From the NCBI GenBank assembly GCA_020073585.1, contig JAIQEV010000006.1:46171-110170 (forward strand): a stretch of DNA of 64,000 bases, given 5' to 3'. Both the position numbers and the translations under genes were made by a program. Positions 1 through 10,618 of this stretch are shown here, in pieces. Position 1 is the first letter of the stretch; every line of letters begins with the position of its first letter. The stretch is from Terriglobia bacterium (GTDB lineage Bacteria > Acidobacteriota > Terriglobia > Acidiferrales > UBA7541). The notes beneath the pieces are model-generated. The model was given only the letters and a program-made list of their open reading frames with translations. It had not been told where the DNA came from and ran no database searches.

Positions 1-581
1 CTGCCTGCGTGTTCGGTGCGGCAGCCGCAATGGCCCAGGGGACTCCCGCGCCGGCGACCAAAGTCGGCACCATCAATGTCCGGCAGGCGATCGTCAACAC
101 CGCGGAGGGCAAGCAGGCCTCGGCGGAACTGCAGTCGCAGTTTGCTCCCCGGCAGAACGAGCTCGAGAACCTGAACAAGCAGATCAGCGACCTGCGGCAG
201 CGCCTGGCCGCTGGCGAGCGCACGCTCAGCGAGGAAGAGAAGGCCCGCCTGACGCAGCAAGGGCAGAAGTTGGCGCAGCAGTTGGAGCGCAAGCAGACCG
301 AATACCAGGAAGACGTGAACGGCGCGCAGGGCGAAGTGATCGACCGCATCGGGCGGAAGATGCTGGACGTGCTGGACCGTTACGCGCGGGAGAACGGCTA
401 CGTCGCGGTGTTTGACACCTCGTCGCAGAATTCGCCGATTCTCTATGCTTCCAGCCAGATCGACGTGACCGCGGACATCGTCCGCCTCTACGACCAGGCC
501 TACCCGGTTAAGGGCGCGGCCCCGGTCGCCAGGCCGGCGGCCAAACCCGCCGCCGCGGCCCCCAAGCCGCCGCAGCAGTAA
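1..581 (+). CDS. Skp/OmpH-family periplasmic chaperone, 5'-truncated by the window edge
   Basis: The reading frame is open to the left edge, so the start lies outside the window. The first visible residues look like the end of a signal peptide (small residues up to AMAQG). The mature part begins with a beta-strand motif (KVGTINVRQAI), continues with a long charged, Gln-rich coiled coil, and returns to a strand near GYVAVFDTSS. This is the usual Skp order. The tail is Ala/Pro-rich and ends PKPPQQ. Skp proteins hold unfolded outer-membrane proteins in the periplasm. A strong terminator follows, separating it from rimP. Family assignment is confident; the exact start is unknown. Confidence 0.85.
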   Translation, partial: ACVFGAAAAMAQGTPAPATKVGTINVRQAIVNTAEGKQASAELQSQFAPRQNELENLNKQISDLRQRLAAGERTLSEEEKARLTQQGQKLAQQLERKQTEYQEDVNGAQGEVIDRIGRKMLDVLDRYARENGYVAVFDTSSQNSPILYASSQIDVTADIVRLYDQAYPVKGAAPVARPAAKPAAAAPKPPQQ

Positions 582-609
582 GCTCCTGCTTCCGGACGGG
601 AAGCCCGGG

Positions 610-649
610 CAGCCGCACAGCAGGGCGCTGTGCGGCTGTCTTGTTTTTT
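610..649 (+). terminator. Rho-independent terminator after the Skp-like gene
   Basis: An 11-bp perfect stem (CAGCCGCACAG pairing with CTGTGCGGCTG) closes a 7-nt loop and is followed by TCTTGTTTTTT. Confidence 0.85.
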
Positions 650-726
650 GCGCCGCGGCGGGCGGAAAATAGAGACGCCCAGGGCCTGTTTTGCGGGCCT
701 GGGGCCGGTCGCGAAGCCCGCTTCTC

Positions 727-755
727 TTGCTTTTGCATGTATGAATGTCTATACT
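727..755 (+). promoter_or_regulatory. Sigma70-type promoter of the rimP-nusA-infB operon
   Basis: TTGCTT and TATACT are separated by 17 bp in an AT-richer patch upstream of the leader hairpin and rimP. This is the only good match between the terminator and the rimP start. Confidence 0.6.
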
Positions 756-782
756 ATAACTTCGCTCAGAAGCGGGTCGCAC

Positions 783-810
783 GGATGAGTGGGCGCGAGC
801 CCACTTTTTT
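783..810 (+). promoter_or_regulatory. rimP leader attenuator hairpin
   Basis: AGTGGGC, loop GCGA, GCCCACT, then TTTTTT forms a terminator inside the 5' leader about 50 nt before the rimP start. A terminator-like hairpin in this position is known from rimP (yhbC) leaders of other bacteria. It probably tunes read-through into the translation operon, possibly via NusA, which the operon encodes. Structure is seen; regulation is inferred. Confidence 0.6.
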
Positions 811-861
811 GTTGCACCAAACAGGATGTAGCGACCGAGCGGCGGGTAGGGGACTCTTCAC

Positions 862-1368
862 GTGAATCTGGAGCGCATCCGCGAGGCCGCCGAGCGGGTG
901 GCCCGTTCGGAAGGCCTGGAAGTTGTTGATGTCGAATGGAAAATCGGCAAGCAGCGCTTCCTGCGGGTGTACATCGACCGCCCTTGGCCGCCTCCTCCGG
1001 GGGAGGCAGGGGCCTTGCCCGGGACGCATGCCACGGGCATCAGTCACGCCGACTGCGAACGGGTGAGCCAGCAATTGAGCGTCATTTTGGACGTCGAGGA
1101 GCTGATTCCGGGTCCCGAGTATGTCCTGGAAGTGAGCTCGCCGGGGCTGGACCGGCAGCTCCGGAAACCCGCGGAGTTTGCGCGGTTTACGGGCCGCCTG
1201 GTGAAGATTACGACTGCCGAGCCGGTCGGCAACGCCAGTTTTTTTGAGGGCCGCCTGGCCGGGCTGGCGGAGGGCAAAGTCCTCCTGGAACTGAAGGGCC
1301 GGGAGGCGCGGACGCTGGAGCTGCCGCTCGCGGCGATCCGCAAAGCGCAATTGGTGGTGGAATTCTAG
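862..1368 (+). CDS. rimP: Ribosome maturation factor RimP
   Basis: This 168-residue cytoplasmic protein is needed for 30S subunit assembly. The N-terminal domain carries the family pattern (EGLEVVDVEW, then LRVYIDRP), followed by the conserved DCERVSQQLSVILDVEE and the SSPGLDRQLRKP signature. The C-terminal SH3-like domain ends in AIRKAQLVVEF. The start is GTG, giving the usual N terminus NLERIREAAE. A Pro/Gly-rich insertion (PPPPGEAGALPG) sits between the two halves of the first domain. It is the first gene of the operon, with nusA 9 bp downstream. Confidence 0.95.
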   Translation: MNLERIREAAERVARSEGLEVVDVEWKIGKQRFLRVYIDRPWPPPPGEAGALPGTHATGISHADCERVSQQLSVILDVEELIPGPEYVLEVSSPGLDRQLRKPAEFARFTGRLVKITTAEPVGNASFFEGRLAGLAEGKVLLELKGREARTLELPLAAIRKAQLVVEF

Positions 1369-1377
1369 GAACGAGTT

Positions 1378-2835
<1,458 letters not shown>

Positions 2836-2841
2836 GAACGC

Positions 2842-5697
2842 ATGACAGACGCAAACCAAGTTCGCATTAACGAGCTGGCCCGCGACCTCGAGGTCAAGGC
2901 CAAGGCGATCATCGACGTGTTGCCGAAAGTCGGCCTCACCGAGAAGAAGACCCACTCCAGCTCGATCCCCGCGGATATCGCGGAGAAGGTGCGCCAGCAC
3001 TTTCAGTCGTTGGCCAGGGCCGAAGCTACCGCCGAGGCCGCGGCCAAAGCCGAAAAAGAAGCCAGGGATGCCGCGGCCAAAGCGGCGCGGCAGAAGCCCG
3101 CTGCGCCGGCCCCGGCCCCCGTTGCGCCCGCGCCTGTTGCGGCGCCTCCCACGCCCGTAGCGGTGAAGCCTGCCGCGCCGGTGGCCGTACCTGCCCCCGT
3201 AGTGGCCAAGCCTGCTGCGCCGGCCGCAGCCCCTGTTGCGCCCGCGCCTGTTGCGGCGCCTCCGGCGCCCGCAGTGGCCAAGCCTGCTGCGCCGGTGGCC
3301 GTGCCCGCTCCCGTCGCCAAGCCTGCCGCGCCTCCCGCCGGCCCTGTGCGCCCTGCCGCGCCGCGTCCTCCGCAAGTTCCGGCAGTTCCTGGCCAGCGTC
3401 CGCCTCTGCGCCCGGCTGCGGGTGCGCCGCCGATGCGCACCGGGAATCGTCCTCCTATCTCTGCGCAGACCTCCGGTCCGCGTCCCGGCACGCCCATCGG
3501 GCAGCGTCCGGGTGGACCGCGCCGCGGAGAGCCCATCAGTCAGCGCCCTCCGCAGCAAGGCGGGCCGCAAGGCCGACCGCCGTTTACCGCGCGCCCGGGT
3601 GCGCCCGGAGCGCCGCAGGGCCGGCCATTTGGCGGGCGCCCCGGTGCGCCGCCGATGGGCACGCGCCCCGGTCCGCGCCAGCCCGGACGGCCGGGCATGC
3701 TCCCGCCGTTTCCGGAAAAGGCGCCGCCCAAGGCCGAACCCGGCAAGCCGCTGTACACGCGCAAGCCGGCCCAGCGGCAGCGCCCCATTTTGGACAAACG
3801 CGAGGCCGAGGGCGAGCGCAAGCTCCATCCGGTGCGTTCGCGCGCGGGTGTGGGCGACCGCCGCACCGCGATTGCCGCGCCGGTCGCGCCGCCGGTGCCC
3901 CGCGAGCCCCGCGAGGTCACCATTACCGAAGGCATCACCATCCGCGACCTCGCGGAGAAGCTGGACATCCGCGCCAAGGACCTGCTGAAGACCCTCCTGG
4001 ACCGCGGGATTTTCGCCAGCATCAACCAGGCTCTGGACGTGCCCACGGCCAAGACCCTGGCGGAAAGCTTCAACGGCATCGTCAACGTGGTCTCCTTCGA
4101 AGAGGAGATGGTGCTGGAAGTCGCCAAGGAAGAGACCAAGGAAAACCTGAAGCCCCGGCCCCCGGTGGTCACCGTCATGGGCCACGTGGACCACGGCAAA
4201 ACCAGTTTGCTGGACGCCATCCGCTCTGCGGAAGTGGCCGCGGGCGAGGCCGGCGGCATCACCCAGCACATCGGCGCCTACAAGGTGCAGGTGGGCAACC
4301 GCAGCGTGGTGTTCGTGGATACCCCGGGTCACGAGGCCTTCACGCGCATGCGCTCGCGCGGCGCCAAGGTCACCGATATCGTCGTGCTCGTCGTGGCCGC
4401 GGATGACGGCGTGATGCCGCAGACCCGCGAAGCCATCGACCACGCGCGCGCCGCCAACGTGCCCATCCTCGTGGCCATCAACAAGATCGACAAGCCGGAA
4501 GCCCAGCCCGAGCGCGTGAAGCGCCAGTTGAGCGACGCCGGGCTGATGGCCGAAGACTGGGGCGGCGACACGGTCTTCGTGGAAGTGTCCGCGAAACAGA
4601 AAAAGAACATCGACAAGCTGCTGGAGATGCTGCTCCTGGTGGCCGATATGCGCGAACTGCGCGCCAATCCCGACGCCCCGGCGAGCGGCACGGTCCTGGA
4701 ATCGCGCGTGGACAAGGGCCGCGGCCCGGTGGCCACGGTGCTGGTGCAGAACGGCACATTGCGCGCCGGCGACTTCTTCATCTGCGGCGCCGTCTTCGGC
4801 AAGGTGCGCGCTCTCTTCGACGATCACGGGCGCACCGTGAAGGAAGCGCCGCCGTCCACCCCGGTGGAAGTGATCGGCGTGCAAGGCGTGCCCGAGGCCG
4901 GCGACCATTTCCAGGTGACCGACGAAGCCAAGGCCCGGCACATCGTGGAATACCGCCAGGCCAAGCAGCGCGACGCGGCGATGGCCCGCAGTTCCGGGGC
5001 CCGCATCACCCTGGACCAGTTGCACGAGCAGCTCAAGGTCGGCGAGGTCAAGGAACTCGGCATCGTCATCAAAGCCGACGTGCAGGGCTCGGTGGAAGTG
5101 CTCAGCGAAATGCTGCCCAAGCTCTCCACGGACCTGGTGAAGCTGAAGATCATTCACGCCAGCGTGGGCGCGGTCACGGAAAACGACGTGCTCCTGGCTT
5201 CGGCTTCCGGCGCCATCGTCATCGCCTTCGGCGTGCGTCCGGACCGCAAGGCCGCGGACCTCGCGCAGCAGGAACACGTGGACATCCGCACCCACAACAT
5301 CATCTACGAAGTCTCCGACGAGCTGAAGAAGGCCATGGAAGGCCTGCTCGAGCCGGTGGTCCAGGAAACCCATCTGGGCCGCGCGGAAGTGCGCAATACG
5401 TTCCGCGTCAAGGGCGCGGGCGCGATTGCCGGCTGCCACGTGCTGGATGGCATCCTCAAGCGCGACGCGCAGGTGCGCGTCCTCCGCGAGGGCACGGTCG
5501 TCTACACCTCCAAGCTCAGCTCGCTCAAGCGCTTCAAGGAAGACGCCGGCGAAGTGCGCGCGGGCTTCGAGTGCGGCGTGGGCATCCAGAACTTCAACGA
5601 CGTGAAGGTCGGGGATATCCTCGAATGCTTCAGCGTGCAGAAGCTCACCGCCGCGGAAGCGGCGGCGCAAGCCGGCGCAACCGCCGGGCGCAGGTAA
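2842..5697 (+). CDS. infB: Translation initiation factor IF-2
   Basis: This 951-residue GTPase delivers initiator tRNA to the ribosome. An IF2_N motif occupies about residues 1-55. A very long Ala/Pro/Val- and then Gly/Pro/Arg-rich linker follows (about 60-340), including near-repeats of PVAVPAPV type. A second IF2_N motif comes next, then the GTPase domain with G1 GHVDHGKTS near residue 446, DTPGHEAF and NKIDKPE. Domains II to IV end in the conserved region [10 protein letters not shown]. The linker makes it longer than most IF-2 proteins. It is co-transcribed with nusA. Confidence 0.98.
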   Translation: MTDANQVRINELARDLEVKAKAIIDVLPKVGLTEKKTHSSSIPADIAEKVRQHFQSLARAEATAEAAAKAEKEARDAAAKAARQKPAAPAPAPVAPAPVAAPPTPVAVKPAAPVAVPAPVVAKPAAPAAAPVAPAPVAAPPAPAVAKPAAPVAVPAPVAKPAAPPAGPVRPAAPRPPQVPAVPGQRPPLRPAAGAPPMRTGNRPPISAQTSGPRPGTPIGQRPGGPRRGEPISQRPPQQGGPQGRPPFTARPGAPGAPQGRPFGGRPGAPPMGTRPGPRQPGRPGMLPPFPEKAPPKAEPGKPLYTRKPAQRQRPILDKREAEGERKLHPVRSRAGVGDRRTAIAAPVAPPVPREPREVTITEGITIRDLAEKLDIRAKDLLKTLLDRGIFASINQALDVPTAKTLAESFNGIVNVVSFEEEMVLEVAKEETKENLKPRPPVVTVMGHVDHGKTSLLDAIRSAEVAAGEAGGITQHIGAYKVQVGNRSVVFVDTPGHEAFTRMRSRGAKVTDIVVLVVAADDGVMPQTREAIDHARAANVPILVAINKIDKPEAQPERVKRQLSDAGLMAEDWGGDTVFVEVSAKQKKNIDKLLEMLLLVADMRELRANPDAPASGTVLESRVDKGRGPVATVLVQNGTLRAGDFFICGAVFGKVRALFDDHGRTVKEAPPSTPVEVIGVQGVPEAGDHFQVTDEAKARHIVEYRQAKQRDAAMARSSGARITLDQLHEQLKVGEVKELGIVIKADVQGSVEVLSEMLPKLSTDLVKLKIIHASVGAVTENDVLLASASGAIVIAFGVRPDRKAADLAQQEHVDIRTHNIIYEVSDELKKAMEGLLEPVVQETHLGRAEVRNTFRVKGAGAIAGCHVLDGILKRDAQVRVLREGTVVYTSKLSSLKRFKEDAGEVRAGFECGVGIQNFNDVKVGDILECFSVQKLTAAEAAAQAGATAGRR

Positions 5698-5723
5698 CTG
5701 CACGCAGTCTCGCGGAGCCGCTG

Positions 5724-6005
5724 ATGCCTGTCGGCCTGCTTACCCTGGACGTACATATTCCCGAAGCGCATTCGCTGAAGGACAAGCGGCAGGTGCTGCG
5801 CAGCCTGAAGGACCGCCTGCGCGGGCAGTTCAACGTGGCCGTGGCCGAGCTGGACCACGAAGAGACCTGGCAGCGCTCGGTCGTGGGCATCGTCACGCTG
5901 TCGAACGAAGAGCGCCACGTGCAAGAGACACTGCAGAAAGCGCTGGCGGAGGCCGACCGCTTGCTCGGTCCGGCGCTCATCAGCCACGCCATGGAAGTGC
6001 TGTGA
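5724..6005 (+). CDS. ylxP: DUF503 (YlxP-like) protein
   Basis: A 93-residue protein beginning MPVGLLTLDVHIPEAHSLKD, the typical DUF503 start, so the ATG at 5724 was preferred over an upstream in-frame extension that overlaps infB. The LKDKRQVLRSLKDRL motif and the short length fit the family. YlxP-like genes sit between infB and rbfA in many bacteria, and a role in ribosome assembly has been proposed, but its biochemical function is not established. It is 26 bp after infB and 7 bp before rbfA. Confidence 0.9.
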   Translation: MPVGLLTLDVHIPEAHSLKDKRQVLRSLKDRLRGQFNVAVAELDHEETWQRSVVGIVTLSNEERHVQETLQKALAEADRLLGPALISHAMEVL

Positions 6006-6012
6006 GAGTAGG

Positions 6013-6384
6013 ATGACCACACCGGGACGCCGTCACGAACGCATCGGAGAAGAGATCCAGCACGAGCTGGCCGCCATGGTCGCGGGGGAGCTGAAGGACC
6101 CGCGCCTGGATGTGGGCCTCACGGTCACCGGGGTGAATGTCACTCCGGACCTGAAGCAGGTGCGCGCCTCCGTGGCCGTGTACGCCGAGGCCCAGGAACA
6201 GCTCGAGGCCATCAAGGCCCTGGAGCACGCCGCGGGGTTCATCCGGCGGGAGCTGGTGGCGCGCCTGCATCTGCGCCGGCCCCCGGAGATCCATTTCATC
6301 CTGGACCGCTCGCAGCAGTACACCGAGCGCGTCGAAGAGCTGTTGCGGGAGTTGAAGAAGAAAGACGAGCCGCCCAAGTCCTGA
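6013..6384 (+). CDS. rbfA: Ribosome-binding factor A
   Basis: A 123-residue KH-like protein that binds immature 30S subunits and is needed for 16S rRNA maturation. Visible family features are RRHERIGEEIQHELAAMV at the N terminus, DPRLDVGLTVTGVNVTPDLK, and the C-terminal LRRPPEIHFILDRS followed by a helix and a Lys-rich tail. It lies directly between ylxP and truB in the translation operon. Confidence 0.95.
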   Translation: MTTPGRRHERIGEEIQHELAAMVAGELKDPRLDVGLTVTGVNVTPDLKQVRASVAVYAEAQEQLEAIKALEHAAGFIRRELVARLHLRRPPEIHFILDRSQQYTERVEELLRELKKKDEPPKS

Positions 6385-6459
6385 GCCCGCATGCCCATGA
6401 CCTTTGTTTCCGCAACCGCGAAGCTCTCAACGCTTTCCTTTTTCCAAGGATTCTGACCC

Positions 6460-7434
6460 ATGCCACGCCAGCCCCAGCCCGCGCCCTTTGACGGCGCTCT
6501 CGTGGTGGACAAGCCGCGCGGGAAGACCTCCCACGATGTCGTGGACGCGGTGCGCCGTCTGGCGGGCTTCCGCCAGATCGGCCATCTCGGCACCCTGGAT
6601 CCCCTGGCCACCGGCGTGCTCGTGCTCTTGCTGGGCCGCGCCACGCGCCTGGTGCAGTTCTATACCGGGCGGCGCAAGCGCTACGCCACCGCCTTCCGCT
6701 TCGGCTTCGCCACGGACACCTACGACGCCGACGGCGAAGCCCAGGGCCCGGACGCCGCGCCGCAGCTCGATGCCGCGCTTCTCCAAAAATTGGCCGCCGA
6801 GCGCGTCGGCCGCTTCGAACAGATGCCGCCGCCGTTTTCCGCCAAGAAGATCCACGGCCGCCCGGCCTACGAGCTGGCGCGCCGCAAGCAGCCGGTGGAG
6901 CTGAAGGCCGCGCCCGTCGAAGTCTTCGAATACAAGCTCCTGGGCATCGAAGGCAGCGTGGCCCGCTTCGCCATCGAATGCTCTTCGGGCACCTACATCC
7001 GTTCGCTGGCCCACGAAATGGGCCAGCAGCTGGGCTGCGGCGCGCATTTGGCGGAGATCACGCGCACGGCCGTGGGTGAATTTTCGAGCGAGCAGGCCAT
7101 CGGCCTCGAAGAACTGGCCGCCGCGGCGCAGGCCGGCCGGCTGGCGGAGCTGGTGATTCCCCTCGAGGGCCTGCTGCCCAATTTGCCGCGCGCCAACGTG
7201 CTCCCGGTGGTCGAGCGCCGGGTGCGCCACGGCGCGCGCTTCAATGTCTCCATCGCGCAGATCCAGCCTGGGCGCGTCGAGCTGCCCCCCGGCGCCACCG
7301 CGCAGCTCGATGCCGGCGAGCCCAAACCCCCGCGCCTGCGCGTCTTCAGCCAGGAGAACAAGCTCCTGGCCATCGCCGAAGCGGTTGTCCCGCGCACCTA
7401 CCAGCCCCTCGTGGTCTTCGATCCGCTTCCCTGA
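6460..7434 (+). CDS. truB: tRNA pseudouridine(55) synthase TruB
   Basis: A 324-residue enzyme that isomerises U55 in the tRNA T-loop. The N-terminal DGALVVDKPRGKTSHDVV and the catalytic motif GHLGTLDPLATGVL (catalytic Asp within TLDP) are intact, as are the Y-rich motif RRKRYATAFRFG and CSSGTYIRSLAHEMG. The C-terminal PUA-like part contains RRVRHGARF. It is the last gene of the rimP operon and converges on the secretin gene, leaving 109 bp between the two stops. Confidence 0.96.
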   Translation: MPRQPQPAPFDGALVVDKPRGKTSHDVVDAVRRLAGFRQIGHLGTLDPLATGVLVLLLGRATRLVQFYTGRRKRYATAFRFGFATDTYDADGEAQGPDAAPQLDAALLQKLAAERVGRFEQMPPPFSAKKIHGRPAYELARRKQPVELKAAPVEVFEYKLLGIEGSVARFAIECSSGTYIRSLAHEMGQQLGCGAHLAEITRTAVGEFSSEQAIGLEELAAAAQAGRLAELVIPLEGLLPNLPRANVLPVVERRVRHGARFNVSIAQIQPGRVELPPGATAQLDAGEPKPPRLRVFSQENKLLAIAEAVVPRTYQPLVVFDPLP

Positions 7435-7543
7435 CTCCCCGGGGACACTCCAGGCTTTCTCTCCGCCGTCTAACGGTTGCAATGTCGCACAGCAAAAAGT
7501 TTTTCCTCGCTGGAAAGGCGCAGCCGCGTCCGCAGGCGGTGCG

Positions 7544-10507
7544 TTACTGGTCCACGGGCGGCTCCGGTGCCGCGCCGGAAACGCCGCCGCCGCGCCCGGC
7601 GTAGATCGTGCGCGAGATCTTGTGCGGCAGGCGCAGGCGGTGCGGCGTGACGAGGATCAGCATCTCGGTTTCGCTCGGCCGTTTTTCCCGCGCTCCCGCC
7701 AGGTAGCCCGCGCCGGGCACGTTGGCGAAGCCCGGCAAGCCGCTGAGCGCGCGCGTCTCTTCCTTGTCCAGCAGGCCCCCGATCAGCGTCGCCTCGTCGT
7801 CGCGCACCCGGATGGTCTGGCTGATGGTGCGGTTGGAAAGAATGGGGATGCCGTTGACGCTCTGCCCCGAGCGCGAGCGAATCTCGAATTCCATCTGCAG
7901 CGTCACCTCCCCGTTGGGATGCAGAGCCGGCGTGGCTTTCACCTTCACGCCCAGATCCACGTATTCCGAAGCGGGGTAGGGCTGCTGCACAGCGCCCCCG
8001 GCGCCGCCGCCGAAGCTCACGGGATCGAAGATGATGGACACCTGGTTGGCCGTGGCTTCGCTGAAGGCCGCATCCGGGCGCGCGTCATTATTGAAATCGG
8101 CGGCCACCACGGCGCTGGGGCCCGCGGCGGTGGGCAGCGCAAAGCGCGGCGCGAAGAGGCCCGCGCCCAGCCCCAGATGCACGCTGATCGTGTTCAGGCC
8201 CGCATTGGTCACCAGGAGATCGCCCGTGCCGTCGCTGTTGAAATCGGCGATGGCCACGCCCGAGGGCGCGGCGCCGGTGGCCAGCGGGGAATTGGTCGCG
8301 GCTTGAAAAGTCCCGTCGCCGTTGTTCAGCAGCACGGTGACGGAGTTGTCCGCCTGGTTCACGATGGCCAGGTCCGGGCGCGTATCGCCGTTGAGGTCTC
8401 CGGCGGCGAGGGCCACGGGCGTGGCGCCCACGGCGATGGGCGAGCCGGACGCGGCGTGGAACGTCCCGTCGCCGTTGCCCAGCAAAATAGAAACGTTGTT
8501 GCTCGTGCGGTTGACCACCGCGAGATCCGCTTTGCCGTCGCCGTTGAAATCCGCGGTGCCCAGCGCCACGGGGCCCTGCTCGCCCCCGGGGAGCAGAAAC
8601 GGCGAGCCGGGCGCGGCGCTGAAACCGCCCAGGCCGTTGCCCAGAAAAACGGAGACCGTGTTGTCGCTGAAATTGCTCACCGCGAAATCGCGCTTGCCGT
8701 CGCCGTTGAAGTCCCCGGTGACGATGGCGCTCGGCCCGTTGCCCGCGGCGATGGGCGAGGCCGCGGCGGGGGTGAACGTGCCGTCGCCCTTGCCGAGCAG
8801 CACGGTCACGTTGTTGGACGACTGATTGGCCACCACCAGGTCGGGGAGCGAGTCGCCGTTGAAGTCCCCGCTGGCGATGGCCGAAGCTCCGGTCTGGTTG
8901 GCGCCGAGCACGATGGGCGAACCGCTGGCCGCGCTGAAATTGCCGCTCCCGCGGTTGAGCAGGATGGTGACCGAACTATCGTTGTGGTTGGCCACCGCGA
9001 GGTCGCGCAGGCCGTCGGCGTTGAAGTCCGCGGCCACCAGCGCGAGCGGATCGTTGCCGGTGTTGAAATCGCTGCGCGGTAGGATGTTGGCCCCCAGCGC
9101 GGGTGTGAAGGAAGGCGTGCCCAGGCTGCTCGAGAGCAGCGCCAGCGTCACCGGAAAGCGGTCCCCCACGAAGAAGCTGGCGGGCTTGCCGTCCTGCGCG
9201 CGCAGCAGGATGCGCCGCCCGCTGCGCACCAGCGAGAGCGCCTGCGAAAATTGCGCCGCCGCGCCGGGCAGCGTTGTCAGCAGCGTGCTCTGGCCCCCGC
9301 CGAAGGCGATGAGCGGCGGCAGCAGGGCGCTGGCCCCGAGCTGTCCCGCGCTCACCAGCGAGGCGATCTGGCTCGCCGAGCCCCCCAGCGCGCCCTGCGC
9401 CCCGAAGATGCGCTGCAGGATGCCGATCAGCGTGGCCAGGTCGGGGGCCTGCTCCAGCGCGGTGATGTCACTGGGGCTCAGCGCGAAAACCCGCGTCGAG
9501 GAAGGCGGCGTGATGCCCAGCTTCAGCGCTTCGCTGCGGTTCACTTCCAGCAGCTCGATCTCCAGCAGCAACTCGCCGCGGGCCTGCTCCAGCTCGCGGA
9601 TCAGCTCCCCGGCCAGGGCCACCACGCGCGGCGTGTCCCGGATCGTGATGGTGCGCCCGGCGGTATCCACCTGGCTGCGCGTGGCTCCCGCGATCTCCCG
9701 CAGCATGCGCTGCATCTCGGTCATCTCCTCGGGTGACGCGGAGGCGGGCAGAAGAAAAGTCTGCTCGATCTGCTGGTCGTACTCGCGGCGCTTGGCCGGG
9801 GTGTCGGCGGTGACGAAAAAAGTGTCCGCGGCCATGGGCCGCAGGAACGTGCCGGTCTGCGCCGCGACGATGCCCGCGACAGTGGGGAAGTCCACGTCGC
9901 TGAGCCGCAGGCGGACCGTGCGCGACGGCAGCTCGGGATCGAAGAGCGCCTTGAGGCCGAAGGCCTGCGCGATCTGCTGGTAGGCGTTCTGCGTGTCCCC
10001 GCGCAGATCGAAGCTGCGATTCCCGGCGCGCGGCTGCAGCCGGGCGGCTCCCGCGAAGCGCGGCTCGCCGGGCCCGGCGGGTTGCGCCTGCGGCGGCGCA
10101 GCCATGGCCGCGATCTGCGCCAGCCGCTCGGCGACGTTGCTGTTGCCGGGATCGAGCCGCAGCGCCGCGCGCAGTTCCGCCGTGGCCTGGTCCGCGCTGC
10201 CCGCCAGCGCCAGGCGCTCCGCATCGTCCACGTGCCGGTGCACCAGCCGCGAGCGCAGCAGCGCGCCGCGCTCCAGCGCCGTGGTCTCCCGCGGGTCGCG
10301 CCGCGCCGCGGCGTCGTAGGCCGCCAGCGCCTCCTCGAAGCGCCCGGCAGCTTCGGCGCGTTTCCCGTCTTCCAGCAAGCGCTGCGCGCCCCGCGGATCG
10401 GGCCGCGCGGAGCCCTGCACCGCACTCTGCTGCCCTGCCGCCGGGCCGGAGCAGCCCAGCGCCAGCACCAGGAGTAGGGCGGCGGCGCGCTGGGAGAGAC
10501 AAAGCAT
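7544..10507 (-). CDS. Lipoprotein secretin (GspD/PilQ-like) with an inserted seven-blade FG-GAP/VCBS propeller
   Basis: A 987-residue chimera. The start at 10507 gives a lipoprotein signal ending LALGC (Cys19). TPR-like helices follow (about 35-135), then an STN/N0-type domain (about 165-240) and a secretin N-domain (about 240-320). The secretin domain starts near ELLLEIELLEVNRSEALKLG and reaches FFVGDRFPVTL. It is interrupted at about 480-830 by seven copies of a DFNxDGxxDL...V.LG repeat, the number needed for a closed beta-propeller with calcium loops. The secretin then resumes (YVDLGVKVKATPAL) and ends ILVTPHRLRLP. Secretins form outer-membrane pores for type II secretion or pili. No other secretion genes are adjacent. 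Confidence 0.88.
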   Translation of the reverse strand: MLCLSQRAAALLLVLALGCSGPAAGQQSAVQGSARPDPRGAQRLLEDGKRAEAAGRFEEALAAYDAAARRDPRETTALERGALLRSRLVHRHVDDAERLALAGSADQATAELRAALRLDPGNSNVAERLAQIAAMAAPPQAQPAGPGEPRFAGAARLQPRAGNRSFDLRGDTQNAYQQIAQAFGLKALFDPELPSRTVRLRLSDVDFPTVAGIVAAQTGTFLRPMAADTFFVTADTPAKRREYDQQIEQTFLLPASASPEEMTEMQRMLREIAGATRSQVDTAGRTITIRDTPRVVALAGELIRELEQARGELLLEIELLEVNRSEALKLGITPPSSTRVFALSPSDITALEQAPDLATLIGILQRIFGAQGALGGSASQIASLVSAGQLGASALLPPLIAFGGGQSTLLTTLPGAAAQFSQALSLVRSGRRILLRAQDGKPASFFVGDRFPVTLALLSSSLGTPSFTPALGANILPRSDFNTGNDPLALVAADFNADGLRDLAVANHNDSSVTILLNRGSGNFSAASGSPIVLGANQTGASAIASGDFNGDSLPDLVVANQSSNNVTVLLGKGDGTFTPAAASPIAAGNGPSAIVTGDFNGDGKRDFAVSNFSDNTVSVFLGNGLGGFSAAPGSPFLLPGGEQGPVALGTADFNGDGKADLAVVNRTSNNVSILLGNGDGTFHAASGSPIAVGATPVALAAGDLNGDTRPDLAIVNQADNSVTVLLNNGDGTFQAATNSPLATGAAPSGVAIADFNSDGTGDLLVTNAGLNTISVHLGLGAGLFAPRFALPTAAGPSAVVAADFNNDARPDAAFSEATANQVSIIFDPVSFGGGAGGAVQQPYPASEYVDLGVKVKATPALHPNGEVTLQMEFEIRSRSGQSVNGIPILSNRTISQTIRVRDDEATLIGGLLDKEETRALSGLPGFANVPGAGYLAGAREKRPSETEMLILVTPHRLRLPHKISRTIYAGRGGGVSGAAPEPPVDQ

Positions 10508-10550
10508 CGCCAATGATTGTAGCCTGATGGTGGGCAGGGCGGGAGTTGGC

Positions 10551-10579
10551 TTGACGGGGCCATTCCCGTCGCGTACACT
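10551..10579 (+). promoter_or_regulatory. Promoter of the FTR1/ABC operon
   Basis: TTGACG and TACACT with a 17-bp spacer, 40 bp upstream of the GTG start of the FTR1 gene, in the divergent region next to the secretin gene. Confidence 0.6.
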
Positions 10580-10591
10580 AAATTCCGTATT

Positions 10592-10610
10592 TGCAACTGA
10601 AGTGCAACTG
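10592..10610 (+). promoter_or_regulatory. Direct repeat TGCAACTG x2, possible operator
   Basis: Two identical 8-bp copies start exactly 11 bp apart, about one helical turn, just downstream of the predicted -10 element and before the ribosome-binding site GGAG. It could be an operator; it does not resemble the DtxR consensus box. Function is inference only. Confidence 0.3.
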
Positions 10611-10618
10611 GAGATCCG

